Shown: one piece after another, positions 55,389 through 63,380 of the stretch
Numbering within the stretch: position 1 is the stretch's first letter
Layout of the letters: each line of letters starts with the position of its first letter
Assembly (NCBI GenBank): GCA_035655155.1
Contig: DASRVH010000060.1
Location: 1-64,000 of the forward strand
Direction: 5' to 3'
Length of the DNA: 64,000 bases
DNA from: Lentisalinibacter sp035655155
Lineage (GTDB): Bacteria > Pseudomonadota > Gammaproteobacteria > Steroidobacterales > Woeseiaceae
Notes under the pieces: generated by a model
Database searches by the model: none
What the model was told of the DNA's origin: nothing
What the model saw: the letters and a program-made list of their open reading frames with translations, nothing else
Translations under genes and position numbers: made by a program

Positions 55389-55886
55389 TCAGCCCCGGGG
55401 GATGCGGACCGCCGTCGCCACGATGTGGTATTCGGCGCCGGCGGCGGGCCCGTCGCCGGCCGGTTCGCCGAGATCCTTGCGGTAGTGGCGCGCCTGGGCA
55501 TCGGTGATCTCGCGGCGCTCGAAGGTGCCGTTCAGCAGCACCTCCTTGCCGGCCGAATCGGTCGGGATGAAGAAGCCGTAATCCTTGAAGGTGATGCGCG
55601 CCATCGCGTCGCCTTCACGGGCGATGAAGAAACAGCCTTTCTTGCGGCACACTTTCGCAATGCGGGTGGTCAGCGTGATCTCTCGGCCGAGGTACTCCTC
55701 GCCGGCGCCGACGAGTTCACCCAGCGAAACCGCCGACTCCGTGGAGACGACCGGGGCGCCGAACTCCTCGTAGTCGTCCGTCACGGTGACCGGATCCGAG
55801 AGGCGCACGGCGCCTTCGTCGCCGGCCGCCGCGAGCGCCATGGGAGCGAGGGCGAGGCAGAGCAGGAATCGGGCAAGTCGTTTCAT
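55389..55886 (-). CDS. Exported DUF4920 protein
   Basis: 165 residues. A signal peptide (MKRLARFLLCLALAPMALAAAG) is followed by a DUF4920 OB-fold-like domain with FGAPVV, the strand ITLTTRIAKVCRKKGCFFIAR carrying a Cys pair five residues apart, and DYGFFIPTDSAGKEVLLNG. Proteins of this family are periplasmic, of unknown role; the paired Cys may bind metal or form a disulfide. Convergent with mscS, 30 bp away. Confidence 0.88.
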   Translation of the reverse strand: MKRLARFLLCLALAPMALAAAGDEGAVRLSDPVTVTDDYEEFGAPVVSTESAVSLGELVGAGEEYLGREITLTTRIAKVCRKKGCFFIAREGDAMARITFKDYGFFIPTDSAGKEVLLNGTFERREITDAQARHYRKDLGEPAGDGPAAGAEYHIVATAVRIPRG

Positions 55887-55990
55887 GGTCGGTCTCCTTC
55901 CGCGGTCCGACGGATTCTATCGCCACGGCGCCCCGCACGGGAAGTTCCGCGTCGCGCTATCATGAGGCGGGGGCAGAGAGGAGAAGCAAG

Positions 55991-56212
55991 ATGATGAACG
56001 GAGATATGGCCGGCGGCGGATACCTGATGATGCTGGTGTGGGCCGCCATCGTGGTGATTCCTTTCTGGCGCATCTGCCAGAAGGCGGGTTACCCGGGAGC
56101 GCTGGGCCTGCTGATGGTCGTCCCGCTGGTGAATATCGTCTTCCTCTACTATCTCGCCTTCGCGACCTGGCCGGCGCACAAGGGCGAAGCGCCGACCGCC
56201 GGCCCCGGCTGA
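55991..56212 (+). CDS. 73-aa two-helix membrane protein
   Basis: A small inner-membrane protein with two transmembrane helices (about 10-26 and 36-58) and the family-like motif FWRICQKAGYPGALGLLMVVPLVNI. This motif occurs in small proteins annotated as DUF5684 or signal-peptidase-adjacent. An AGAGGAGAAGC stretch precedes its start, so translation is likely strong. No function is known. Confidence 0.8.
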   Translation: MMNGDMAGGGYLMMLVWAAIVVIPFWRICQKAGYPGALGLLMVVPLVNIVFLYYLAFATWPAHKGEAPTAGPG

Positions 56213-56224
56213 TCGCGATCAGCC
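56207..56224. terminator. 18-bp perfect palindrome between convergent genes
   Basis: GGCTGATCGCGATCAGCC is a perfect palindrome without a loop, covering the stop codon of the small membrane protein, and lies in front of the end of the convergent lipoprotein gene. It could be a cruciform-like 3' end or a protein-binding site. No T-run. Confidence 0.4.
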
Positions 56225-56268
56225 ACGCCCCCGTCGCCGGCTCCGGTTGGCGGCCGGGTCGCGGGCGT

Positions 56269-57372
56269 TCAGGGCAGGTAGACGGCCTCGAAGACGGCGA
56301 TGCTCGTTCCGCTCCGGTCGAATAATTCGAGGACCTGCCCGCTGATGCGCCAGCCGTGGGTGTCGGCCAGCACTCTCTTCAGCTTCGTCTCCCGCGCGTC
56401 CAGCGGGGACGGGCAGGCCATCAGCGTGGAGGCGCCGCCGGTGAAGGTGAGACGGTCTCCCTCCACGTGCCAGGTGCCCACGAGCTGATTGCAGCCGACG
56501 GTGGCCGCAAAGCGGCTCTCGCCGCCGCGCAGGATCAGGTGGGGCTCGCGCCGGCCGTCGACGGCGGGCACGGGCTCGCCCTCCAGCTTCACGAGGCGCC
56601 AGTAGGTATTCGGCAGGGCGGCCTCGCTCATGGCTCTCTCGCAGCTCTGTGACGGAAACAGGCCGAGGAAGCGCCGCACCACCACGGTGGGTATCGGCCG
56701 GCCGCCCTCCATCGCCGGGCGCTCCGTGATCGCCCCTTCGAGCGCCGTCAGGAGCGGCGCGCCGGGTGCGGCCTTGTCCGCGGCCAGATAGGCGCGCTCG
56801 AGTTCGATATAGGCGCCTTCCATGGCCACGGGATAGGAGCGCCCGGTGAGGCACTCCTCGAAGCGCGGCGCGTCCGCCAGATAGGTGAACATGCCGCGCA
56901 GCGGCAGCTCGAGCTCGAGGCGTGCCAGACTGCCTTCGCTGGTGAGTTCGTAGGGCAGGCCGGATTCGATGGGCCGGCCCTCGATGTCGAGTTTGCGCAG
57001 CGTGCGCGGTCCCTCCACCGAGAACTGCAGCGGCATCTCGCGGCCGCCGTAGAGCAGGATGGCGTTTCTCGCCGGGTCCTTGCGCCAGCGGCCGATGTCG
57101 GACTCCTCGAAGTCCCGGTCGAGCCACTCCCGGTGCAGGTGGAAGACGCCGTCCGGCCACAGGTTCAGGCGGTAACGGATGCCCGGGCAGTCCGCGCAGG
57201 GCAGGATGCCGGCGTAGGTGGCCGGCAGCGCCAGGCCGGCGACCAGCCGTGCCGCGTCCCGGACTGGGGGGGTGCCGGCGGTGTCCGCTGCAGCGCTGCC
57301 ATTGCCGCTGCGCTCGGTCGCGCAGCCCGCCGCCAGCAGCACGGCGGCGAGGAAGGGAACGATCCTTGTCAT
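56269..57372 (-). CDS. Lipoprotein with NlpE-like and META domains
   Basis: 367 residues. The lipobox LAAGC (Cys near residue 17) marks a lipoprotein. Residues about 50-150 resemble NlpE (YAGILPCADCPGI with its CxxC). The middle has a COG3650-like part (SYPVAMEGAYIELERAYLAA). The C-terminal domain (about 250-360) is META: NTYWRLVKLEGEPV, VGCNQLVGTWHVEGDRLTF, MACPSPLDARE. NlpE activates the Cpx envelope-stress system in enterics, and META domains occur in heat-shock HslJ. An outer-membrane stress sensor is a fair guess. Confidence 0.87.
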   Translation of the reverse strand: MTRIVPFLAAVLLAAGCATERSGNGSAAADTAGTPPVRDAARLVAGLALPATYAGILPCADCPGIRYRLNLWPDGVFHLHREWLDRDFEESDIGRWRKDPARNAILLYGGREMPLQFSVEGPRTLRKLDIEGRPIESGLPYELTSEGSLARLELELPLRGMFTYLADAPRFEECLTGRSYPVAMEGAYIELERAYLAADKAAPGAPLLTALEGAITERPAMEGGRPIPTVVVRRFLGLFPSQSCERAMSEAALPNTYWRLVKLEGEPVPAVDGRREPHLILRGGESRFAATVGCNQLVGTWHVEGDRLTFTGGASTLMACPSPLDARETKLKRVLADTHGWRISGQVLELFDRSGTSIAVFEAVYLP

Positions 57373-57440
57373 CGGTGTCCTCCGGGTCTCCCGGCGGACA
57401 GTCTTACCCGCGATGGCGGCGCAGGCAAGAGGCCGTCGGC

Positions 57441-57833
57441 TCAGGCCTCCGGCGCGATCACGTAGGCGCCTTCCTCGTCGTGGACCTCACGCCCGGTGAC
57501 CGGTGGATTGAAGGTGCAGACCAGCTTCAGCTCGGTGATGGCGCGCAGGGTGTGCTTGTCGTGCTTGTCCAGCGCGTACAGGGTGCCCGGCTCGATGGCG
57601 AACTTCTCGCCCGTGTCCCGGTTGATGATCTCCCCCGTGCCCTGGTAGCAGTACACCGCCTCCAGGTGGTGCTTGTACCACATGTCGAACTCGAGTCCGG
57701 GCGGGAACGTGGTCTCGTGCATCGAGAAGCCCATGCCGTCCTTCGCGAGCAGGAATCGTACGCTGGTCCATCCCGCCGGGCTCTTCACTTCGCGTTCGGT
57801 GCCTTCCAGGTCCTTCAGACGTACGATTTTCAT
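57441..57833 (-). CDS. ectC: Solitary EctC-like ectoine synthase (cupin)
   Basis: 130 residues, the length of EctC. The motifs are kept: YKHHLEAVYCYQGTGEI with the metal-ligand Glu, the Tyr and His of TLYALDKHDKHTLRA, and FNPPVTGREVHDEEGAY. EctC cyclises N-gamma-acetyl-diaminobutyrate to ectoine. No ectA or ectB is in the window. Instead a divergent ATP-grasp gene lies 203 bp away, and an HDAC-fold gene follows it. It may use an imported precursor, act in reverse, or have another substrate. The gene is monocistronic here; the stop is 68 bp from the convergent lipoprotein. Confidence 0.9.
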   Translation of the reverse strand: MKIVRLKDLEGTEREVKSPAGWTSVRFLLAKDGMGFSMHETTFPPGLEFDMWYKHHLEAVYCYQGTGEIINRDTGEKFAIEPGTLYALDKHDKHTLRAITELKLVCTFNPPVTGREVHDEEGAYVIAPEA

Positions 57834-58036
57834 GCTGGCTCCTCGATGATTACTGGCGACTCGCTGGTTCCGTGTGACGCCGGGAATGGCGTGGAACAGA
57901 TCCCTATCGTGTCACATATCACGCTGATCCACAAAAATCTTGCTGCGATCAGCTGCAAAACAGCCGGTAAATGCCGGGAAATGGCGGTCAGGGCGATGTG
58001 TTAGGGTAGTAAACCCCCTGGCAGCATGGAGGATTC

Positions 58037-59260
58037 GTGGAAAAGAACCCCGACAAAGGCTACGTGGCACTGCTCGGCTGGAGCCTGGGCGCCGTCGAGG
58101 CCGCCGACCGCTTCGACCGCCGCTATGTGGTCGTCGCGCCCGAGTGGGCCGAGGACTACTGCAAGAAGAACGACATCCCCTACATCCCCTGGAATTTCGA
58201 GCGGCTGAACGACCGCTCGCTGGAGATCGCCGAGCGCCTGAAGGAGGAAGGCGTGGACGTGGCCATCCCCCTGTTCGAGGAGACGGTGGAGTGGGCCGGT
58301 GCCATCAACTCGGTGCTGATGGGCAATCCCCGGCTGCACGGCCAGGCCGTGCTGTTCCGCGACAAGGCGCTCATGAAACGCCGCGCCCAGCTGGGCGGCA
58401 TCCGCGTGGGCATCTTCGAGGAGGCCCACGACAGGGACGATGTGGTGCGGTTCCTGCGTCGGGTGAACCAGACCCTGCTGAAGCTGGACGGCGACCCCGA
58501 CGACCCCATCCACCTGAAGGCCTTCGACAAGGCCGGCTGTCTCGGCCATCGCGTGATCCGCACGCCCGAGGAAGTCGACGCCATCCCGGATACCGAGTTC
58601 CCGCTGCTGATGGAGAGCCATCTGGACGGTTGGGAGTTTGCAGTGGAGGCGTGGGTGCACGACGGCAAGATCCGCTTCCTGAACATCTCCGAGTACGTGA
58701 CGCTGGGGTATTCCGTGTTCGTGCCGGCCACACCCGAGCTCGAGAGCTGGCGCGCCGCCATCACCGAGCAGATCGAGAAGCTCATCAAGACCTTCGACAT
58801 CAAGTTCGGCCAGATCCATCCGGAGTACTTCGTGACCAGCGACGGCACCATGTATTTCGGCGAGGTCGCCTACCGGCCGCCGGGCTTCAAGGCGTTCGAG
58901 CTGATCGAGCGGGCCTACGGCTTCAACGCCTACCAGGCCTCCATCCTCGTCTTCGACCCGAAGACCACCGAGGAGGAGATCCAGGCGTTCTTCCCCAAGC
59001 CGGTGGAGGACGCGAAGGGCTATGCCGGCTGTTTCGGCGTCTATCCGCGCCGCCGTGTGGTCAGCCAGCTGGAGATCCCCCGGGAGACCGAGGAGCATCC
59101 CTACTTCGACTATCACGAGCTGACAGCGCCGATGGAGGAGACCGTCACGAAGCGGACCGCCTTCGGTACGCACTGGGGGCTGGTGTTCTTCTTCGGCGAC
59201 GACCCGCACAAGCTGCGGGATCTCCTGAAGCAACAGGAGGAGCTGGACTTCTACGTCTGA
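58037..59260 (+). CDS. ATP-grasp ligase of unknown substrate
   Basis: 407 residues from a GTG with GGAGG 5 nt upstream. The N-terminal Rossmann-like pre-ATP-grasp domain (about 1-110) is followed by the ATP-grasp fold: Lys-bearing LLKLDGDPDDP, LLMESHLDGWEFAVEAWVHDGK, and the metal site YFGEVAYRPPG. Such enzymes join a carboxylate (via acyl phosphate) to an amine or thiol. A C-terminal tail (about 330-407) contains a further small domain. No signal peptide, so cytoplasmic. It is divergent from ectC and convergent with the HDAC-type gene, and is a central enzyme of the candidate system. Specificity unknown. Confidence 0.85.
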   Translation: MEKNPDKGYVALLGWSLGAVEAADRFDRRYVVVAPEWAEDYCKKNDIPYIPWNFERLNDRSLEIAERLKEEGVDVAIPLFEETVEWAGAINSVLMGNPRLHGQAVLFRDKALMKRRAQLGGIRVGIFEEAHDRDDVVRFLRRVNQTLLKLDGDPDDPIHLKAFDKAGCLGHRVIRTPEEVDAIPDTEFPLLMESHLDGWEFAVEAWVHDGKIRFLNISEYVTLGYSVFVPATPELESWRAAITEQIEKLIKTFDIKFGQIHPEYFVTSDGTMYFGEVAYRPPGFKAFELIERAYGFNAYQASILVFDPKTTEEEIQAFFPKPVEDAKGYAGCFGVYPRRRVVSQLEIPRETEEHPYFDYHELTAPMEETVTKRTAFGTHWGLVFFFGDDPHKLRDLLKQQEELDFYV

Positions 59261-59269
59261 GCGGCCTCG

Positions 59270-60394
59270 TCAGCGTCCGGCCGCCTGCCGGTGGAAGGCC
59301 GCGGCGGCGTCGACGGCGGCGATGCCGGGGTCCTCTGGCAGGATGTTCAGCGTCTCGGGCAGCAACCCGGCCAGGGCTGCAACGGTGGCGTGAGCGCTCG
59401 CGGCCAGCGCCTCGGCATTGTAGCCGCCTTCCAGGCACAGGATCAGACGTCCTCCCGCGTGCCGGTCGGCGATGCCGCAGAGCCCGGCCGTGATTGCGGC
59501 GAAGCCGTCCTCGTCCATCGCGAAGGTCTGATCGTGCCAGTGCGCGTCGAAGCCGGCCGAGACCAGCACCAGGTCCGGGCGGAAGATCTCGGCTGCCGGC
59601 ACGATGATCGTCTCCATCGCCCTCAGCATCGCGGCGTTGCCGCTCCCGGGCGGCAGCGGGATGTTGATGGTGGCGGCCCGGCCGGCTCCCTCTCCGGTCT
59701 CCTCGAGGGCGCCGGTCCCGGGGTAGAACGGTGCCGCGCAGTGGGTATCGACGAACAGGACGTCGCCTTCCGGATAGAAGATGTCCTGGGTGCCGTTGCC
59801 GTGGTGCAGGTCCCAGTCGAATATCAGGATGCGCTCCATCCCCAGCGCGCGGGCATGGGCGGCGGCGACGGCGACGTTGTTGTAGAGACAGAACCCCATG
59901 GCGCGGCCCGCGCTCGCGTGATGGCCCGGCGGCCGCGTGATGCAGAACGCGCGCTTCGCCTCGTCCCGGGCCACACATTCGACGGCGGTGATGCCCGCGC
60001 CGGCGGCCAGCTTGGCCGCCATGACGCTGCCCGGCGAGACGGCGGTGGTGTCCCGGTCCAGCCAGCAGGCGCGGCCGATCAGACTCTCGATGAACGCGAC
60101 GTATTCGGGGGTGTGCACGCGTTCGAGTTCCGGCGGCTCCGCGGGCTCGGTGGCCAGCCAGCGGGTGCCGGGGACGGGCTGCTCGCCGAGCCGCCCGGCG
60201 ACGGCGGTGATCCGTTGCGGGCGCTCCGGATGCACGTAGCCCTCGTCGAAGTCCTTGTCCGGGTACTGCGCGGCGAGCAGCGCCTTGACGGAGCTCGTCC
60301 AGTCCGGGCGTTCCGGATCCCAGCCGGTGGGGTCGTGCGCGAGCATCCGCTCGTCGTGGACGAGCAGTACGTCCCCGGCGTCAGCCGTGGCCAC
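59270..60394 (-). CDS. HDAC-family zinc amidohydrolase (acetylpolyamine/deacetylase type)
   Basis: 374 residues from a GTG that overlaps the end of the next gene by 14 bp. Catalytic set: PPGHHAS (His pair), DWDLHHGNG (zinc Asp and His), SAGFDAHWHD (zinc Asp) and EGGYN (the Tyr). It is of the class II-like bacterial HDAC/HDAH group. These remove acetyl or acyl groups from lysine-like amines, including acetylpolyamines. It is unlikely to act on histones. Coupling to the 670-aa protein suggests joint function. It could deacetylate an N-acetyl diamine, the same type of molecule EctC handles. Confidence 0.92.
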   Translation of the reverse strand: MATADAGDVLLVHDERMLAHDPTGWDPERPDWTSSVKALLAAQYPDKDFDEGYVHPERPQRITAVAGRLGEQPVPGTRWLATEPAEPPELERVHTPEYVAFIESLIGRACWLDRDTTAVSPGSVMAAKLAAGAGITAVECVARDEAKRAFCITRPPGHHASAGRAMGFCLYNNVAVAAAHARALGMERILIFDWDLHHGNGTQDIFYPEGDVLFVDTHCAAPFYPGTGALEETGEGAGRAATINIPLPPGSGNAAMLRAMETIIVPAAEIFRPDLVLVSAGFDAHWHDQTFAMDEDGFAAITAGLCGIADRHAGGRLILCLEGGYNAEALAASAHATVAALAGLLPETLNILPEDPGIAAVDAAAAFHRQAAGR

Positions 60395-62393
60395 GGCTGA
60401 CCCAGTTCCGCTCCGCGGCCCAGCTCCCGGCGATGCCGTCCAGTATCGCCGCCACCGTCGGCGCCGGCACGCTTGCCGCGTCGCCGAGTTCGCTGCGCTT
60501 GTAGTGAAAGACGTAGAGGCGCATCAGGAACTGCTCGAAGGGCAGTGACGACTCGCCCTCCGATTCGCCGTTGTTGGACGTGGACGTCACGATGCCGTGG
60601 CCCCAGTTCTGGCCCTTGTCCCGGTTCGGGTTGAAGAAGTAGACGCGCCAGGCGCCCGCGGGATCCCTCGCCACCCGCTGGATGGACACGGCGTGCCAGC
60701 CCACGAACTCGCCGCTGGCGCTCACCGAGACCACGCCGCAGGGCTGCGCGTACACCAGATCCCTGCCGCCGTTGTACTCGGGGTGGTAGGCGGCGTGGAA
60801 GCGGCGGACGAAGCCCTCGGCATCCTGGATGGCCTCGGTCGCGGGGTCCACCAGCGAGGCGAAGCCGCGGTAGACCCACCAGCCGTGGAACTCCGGGTTG
60901 ACCCACTTGTGTCCGTCGCCCTGCCGGCCGATCGTGCGCCGGCTCATCTCCATGTAGATGCGGTCGAGATGCGGCGTCAGCACCAGCGAGACGGCGTCGA
61001 GCTCCGTGTGCAGCTCGCCGGCCAGGCCGGCGGGCAGGTCGGCGGAGCGGATGGTGTCGCCCTCGAAGTGCATGACCACCTCGTTCTCGCCGGCGGCGCG
61101 GGCGATGAGCTCCAGCAGATAGCCCACGTCGTTCAGCGACCACAGGCTGATCGCCCTGGCGGCCTGGCAGGTGGGGTTGTGGCCCTGGTCAACGCCCCGC
61201 GGCTGGCCGATGACGCTCAGCGTTGCCGCGAGCAGGAGCGCGTTCGCGGGCGGGGGGGTGTCCAACTGGCTCGCGGTGCGCAGGAGCTCGGCCACTTCCG
61301 AATCGATCGTGAGCACGAGCAGGTGCTGCAGCCCCGGCGCCACGGGCTGGAAGAACAGGATGCCCCGATTCAGCAGCCGTGACAGCCCGTAGATGCACCG
61401 CGCCGTATCCGGCAACACGGCGTGGTCGATGACGAGGTTGATGAGCTGCCGGTACTCGGCGAGACTGGTCCGGCCGATGCGGTTCAGCGCCAGGGCGTCA
61501 GCGAGCAGATCGTCGCCGTTGCCTGCCAGGTGTCGCAGCAGCACCGCATGATGCCGGCTCACGAGACCGGTGCGGTTCATCCGTTCCCCGAAGACGCCCG
61601 CCTCGGCCGCCAGCGACCCCTGGTCCAGGCCGGCGAGGGCGCCGGCGTAGGCCTCCGGATCGGGATGCCGCCGGGCGAGTTCCGAGGGACCCCGCAGCGC
61701 CTCGATCAGCCAGCGGGTGAAACGGATCGACGGAGATTCCTCCGCTGCCGCCCGCTCCGGCAGGACGTGCTCCGCGGTGCGCAGCATCTCCTCGGCGCGC
61801 TGCGCCATGATCGGGCGCTGCAGGAGTACCCGCTCGCATTCGGCCACCAGCGCATCCAGTATGCCGTCCATGCCGAGGCGATCGAGCAGGAATCGGTAGA
61901 AGCGCTGCAGCCGTTCCGTCATCAGCCCGTCCTCGCGGGTGAACTCCGTCGCCTCCGGGAACGGGAAGTCCAGATTGCGGGCCAGCACGTCTTCCAGAAA
62001 CGCACGCGCCTGCGCCGGGCCGAGGACGGGGTGCGCCACGCGGCCGGAGGCGATGGCGAGAAAGCGCAGTTCGCTGAGACACTCGAGCGTCGGGAAATTG
62101 CCGCCGGCCATCAGCGTGTCGCGTACGAGGGCCGGCTCGAGCTTGTCCGGCTCGTCCCAGTCGCCGCCCAGAAACAACCCCGCGCTGTCGAAGCGCGGCG
62201 CGAAGCCGTACAGCGCCTCGATGCCCTCGGTCGTGTTCAGGAGTTTCCGCGCGATGGACAGCAGACGCTGCTGGTGCATTGCCTTGCCGAAGGGGCGGGC
62301 CTGCTCGAGTTTTTCCAGCGTCCGCTCGAATTCCTCCGCCGCCGGAGCATAGAGCGCCGGATCGGCCGGAGTCTGTGGCGAGGATGTACTCAA
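60381..62393 (-). CDS. Large unknown protein with a papain-like C-terminal region
   Basis: 670 residues from a TTG (alternative starts are internal). No signal peptide. Residues 1-350 are helical repeats of unknown fold. From about 400 the sequence has QGHNPTCQAARAIS (Cys409), a His at 567 in FVGWHAVSIQRVA, and FFNPNRDKGQNWG (Asn588/590) in the order of a papain-like Cys-His-Asn triad. This is my reading; no family was recognised. If correct, it is a cysteine peptidase or amide-forming transferase/transglutaminase-like enzyme. It is upstream of, and coupled to, the HDAC gene, and divergent from the 62534 gene. Confidence 0.68.
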   Translation of the reverse strand: MSTSSPQTPADPALYAPAAEEFERTLEKLEQARPFGKAMHQQRLLSIARKLLNTTEGIEALYGFAPRFDSAGLFLGGDWDEPDKLEPALVRDTLMAGGNFPTLECLSELRFLAIASGRVAHPVLGPAQARAFLEDVLARNLDFPFPEATEFTREDGLMTERLQRFYRFLLDRLGMDGILDALVAECERVLLQRPIMAQRAEEMLRTAEHVLPERAAAEESPSIRFTRWLIEALRGPSELARRHPDPEAYAGALAGLDQGSLAAEAGVFGERMNRTGLVSRHHAVLLRHLAGNGDDLLADALALNRIGRTSLAEYRQLINLVIDHAVLPDTARCIYGLSRLLNRGILFFQPVAPGLQHLLVLTIDSEVAELLRTASQLDTPPPANALLLAATLSVIGQPRGVDQGHNPTCQAARAISLWSLNDVGYLLELIARAAGENEVVMHFEGDTIRSADLPAGLAGELHTELDAVSLVLTPHLDRIYMEMSRRTIGRQGDGHKWVNPEFHGWWVYRGFASLVDPATEAIQDAEGFVRRFHAAYHPEYNGGRDLVYAQPCGVVSVSASGEFVGWHAVSIQRVARDPAGAWRVYFFNPNRDKGQNWGHGIVTSTSNNGESEGESSLPFEQFLMRLYVFHYKRSELGDAASVPAPTVAAILDGIAGSWAAERNWVSRGHG

Positions 62394-62533
62394 ATTGTGT
62401 TCAGCCCTTTCGATTTCCAGGAGCAGACCCTAACATGCGGGACGAAAACCGGCGCTGTGCCCCCGGCCTCCGGCAGCCGAGGGCGGCCGGCCATTTCCCG
62501 TCAGTGCCCCGTCAATGCCCAAGGAGCGAATCG

Positions 62534-63292
62534 ATGCGCTTGCCCGGCTTCATACCCGAAGAACTCCGCCAGCTGGCCCGTTTCGTGCCTACGACGGGCT
62601 GGGACGCCATCGAATGGCGGCCCATGCTCTCCGCCATGCGGCAGGTGAGCTGGCAATTCATGACCGGGCGGGGTGTGCGCAAGCTCCGCCGCGCCACCGC
62701 CGAGACGGTCTCCGCGGTCACCCTGTCGGACGGCCTCTACGACGCCGAGCCCCTCCAGGACGTGCAGGATCCGGACCGGTTGCAGGCGCTGGGTGACGAC
62801 ATCCTGCACCTGTACTTCGGGCAGTGGCTGGTGGACGACGGCCTGTTCCTGGATCTGCGTCCGGCGCGTTTCGGCGTCAGTGGCGACGAGTTGCTGTACG
62901 AGCCCAATGGCCTGTGGATACGGCTGCGGAGCGAGTTCCGTGAGGGCATGGTCGCGCTGTACCGCTCCTTCTACAGCGACGACGATTCCGCCTTCGAAGA
63001 CGCGCTCCGGCAGATGGGCATGCTGAAGCCGGGGCTGTCGCAATCCGCGGAATCCGAGCTGAAGGAGCTGCTGCACGCCCACTTCGGAGTCGACCAGAGC
63101 GCGCAGGTCTTCCGCATCGACGACTTCAAGGAGTCCTTCGACGAGTTGTTCGCGTTCTTCATCGCCAACGACTACAAGCTGCACAGCGACTTCGTCTTCG
63201 TGGGCTTCTACCTGATCACGCTCTATCTCACGCTGGAGCAGGGCGGCCAGCCCCACGATACCCAGCGCATCTGCTCCGACGTGATGCTGTAG
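62534..63292 (+). CDS. Unknown 252-aa protein, possibly a degenerate ABC1/UbiB-like lobe
   Basis: The ATG has AAGGAG 8 nt upstream. The protein is soluble, helical and acidic. DDILHLYFGQWLVDDGLF, LWIRLRSEFREGMVALYRSFYSDDDSAFEDALRQMGML resembles the C-lobe spacing of ABC1/UbiB kinases (D-x-L-x(n)-G-x-F-x(n)-D-F-G-x(n)-L-x-x-L), but the HADPHPGN catalytic loop is absent. This may be a fold remnant or coincidence. It is divergent from the papain-like gene across a 140-bp intergenic region holding both starts. A TM-like stretch near 225-240 (FVFVGFYLITLYLTLE) might be amphipathic. Confidence 0.75.
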   Translation: MRLPGFIPEELRQLARFVPTTGWDAIEWRPMLSAMRQVSWQFMTGRGVRKLRRATAETVSAVTLSDGLYDAEPLQDVQDPDRLQALGDDILHLYFGQWLVDDGLFLDLRPARFGVSGDELLYEPNGLWIRLRSEFREGMVALYRSFYSDDDSAFEDALRQMGMLKPGLSQSAESELKELLHAHFGVDQSAQVFRIDDFKESFDELFAFFIANDYKLHSDFVFVGFYLITLYLTLEQGGQPHDTQRICSDVML

Positions 63293-63339
63293 TCGGCGCG
63301 GCGGGGGCGGCCCTGCCGGCCCTCGTCGAGCCCCCCTGT

Positions 63340-63380
63340 CGTCAGTCGCCGGCGGCTTCCCACCGCCGTCAGTCGCCGGC
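63340..63380. repeat. 14-bp direct repeat at the 3' end of the second MscS gene
   Basis: CGTCAGTCGCCGGC occurs at 63340-63353 and 63367-63380; the second copy overlaps the mscS stop codon. The spacing is 27 bp. It may reflect a small duplication of the gene end; no mobile element is nearby. Confidence 0.65.

Noticed and set aside
57834..58036. Searched the ectC/ATP-grasp intergenic region for paired promoters
   Set aside because: Only partial hexamers and a weak GTGTCACATATCAC dyad were found; nothing good enough to annotate.
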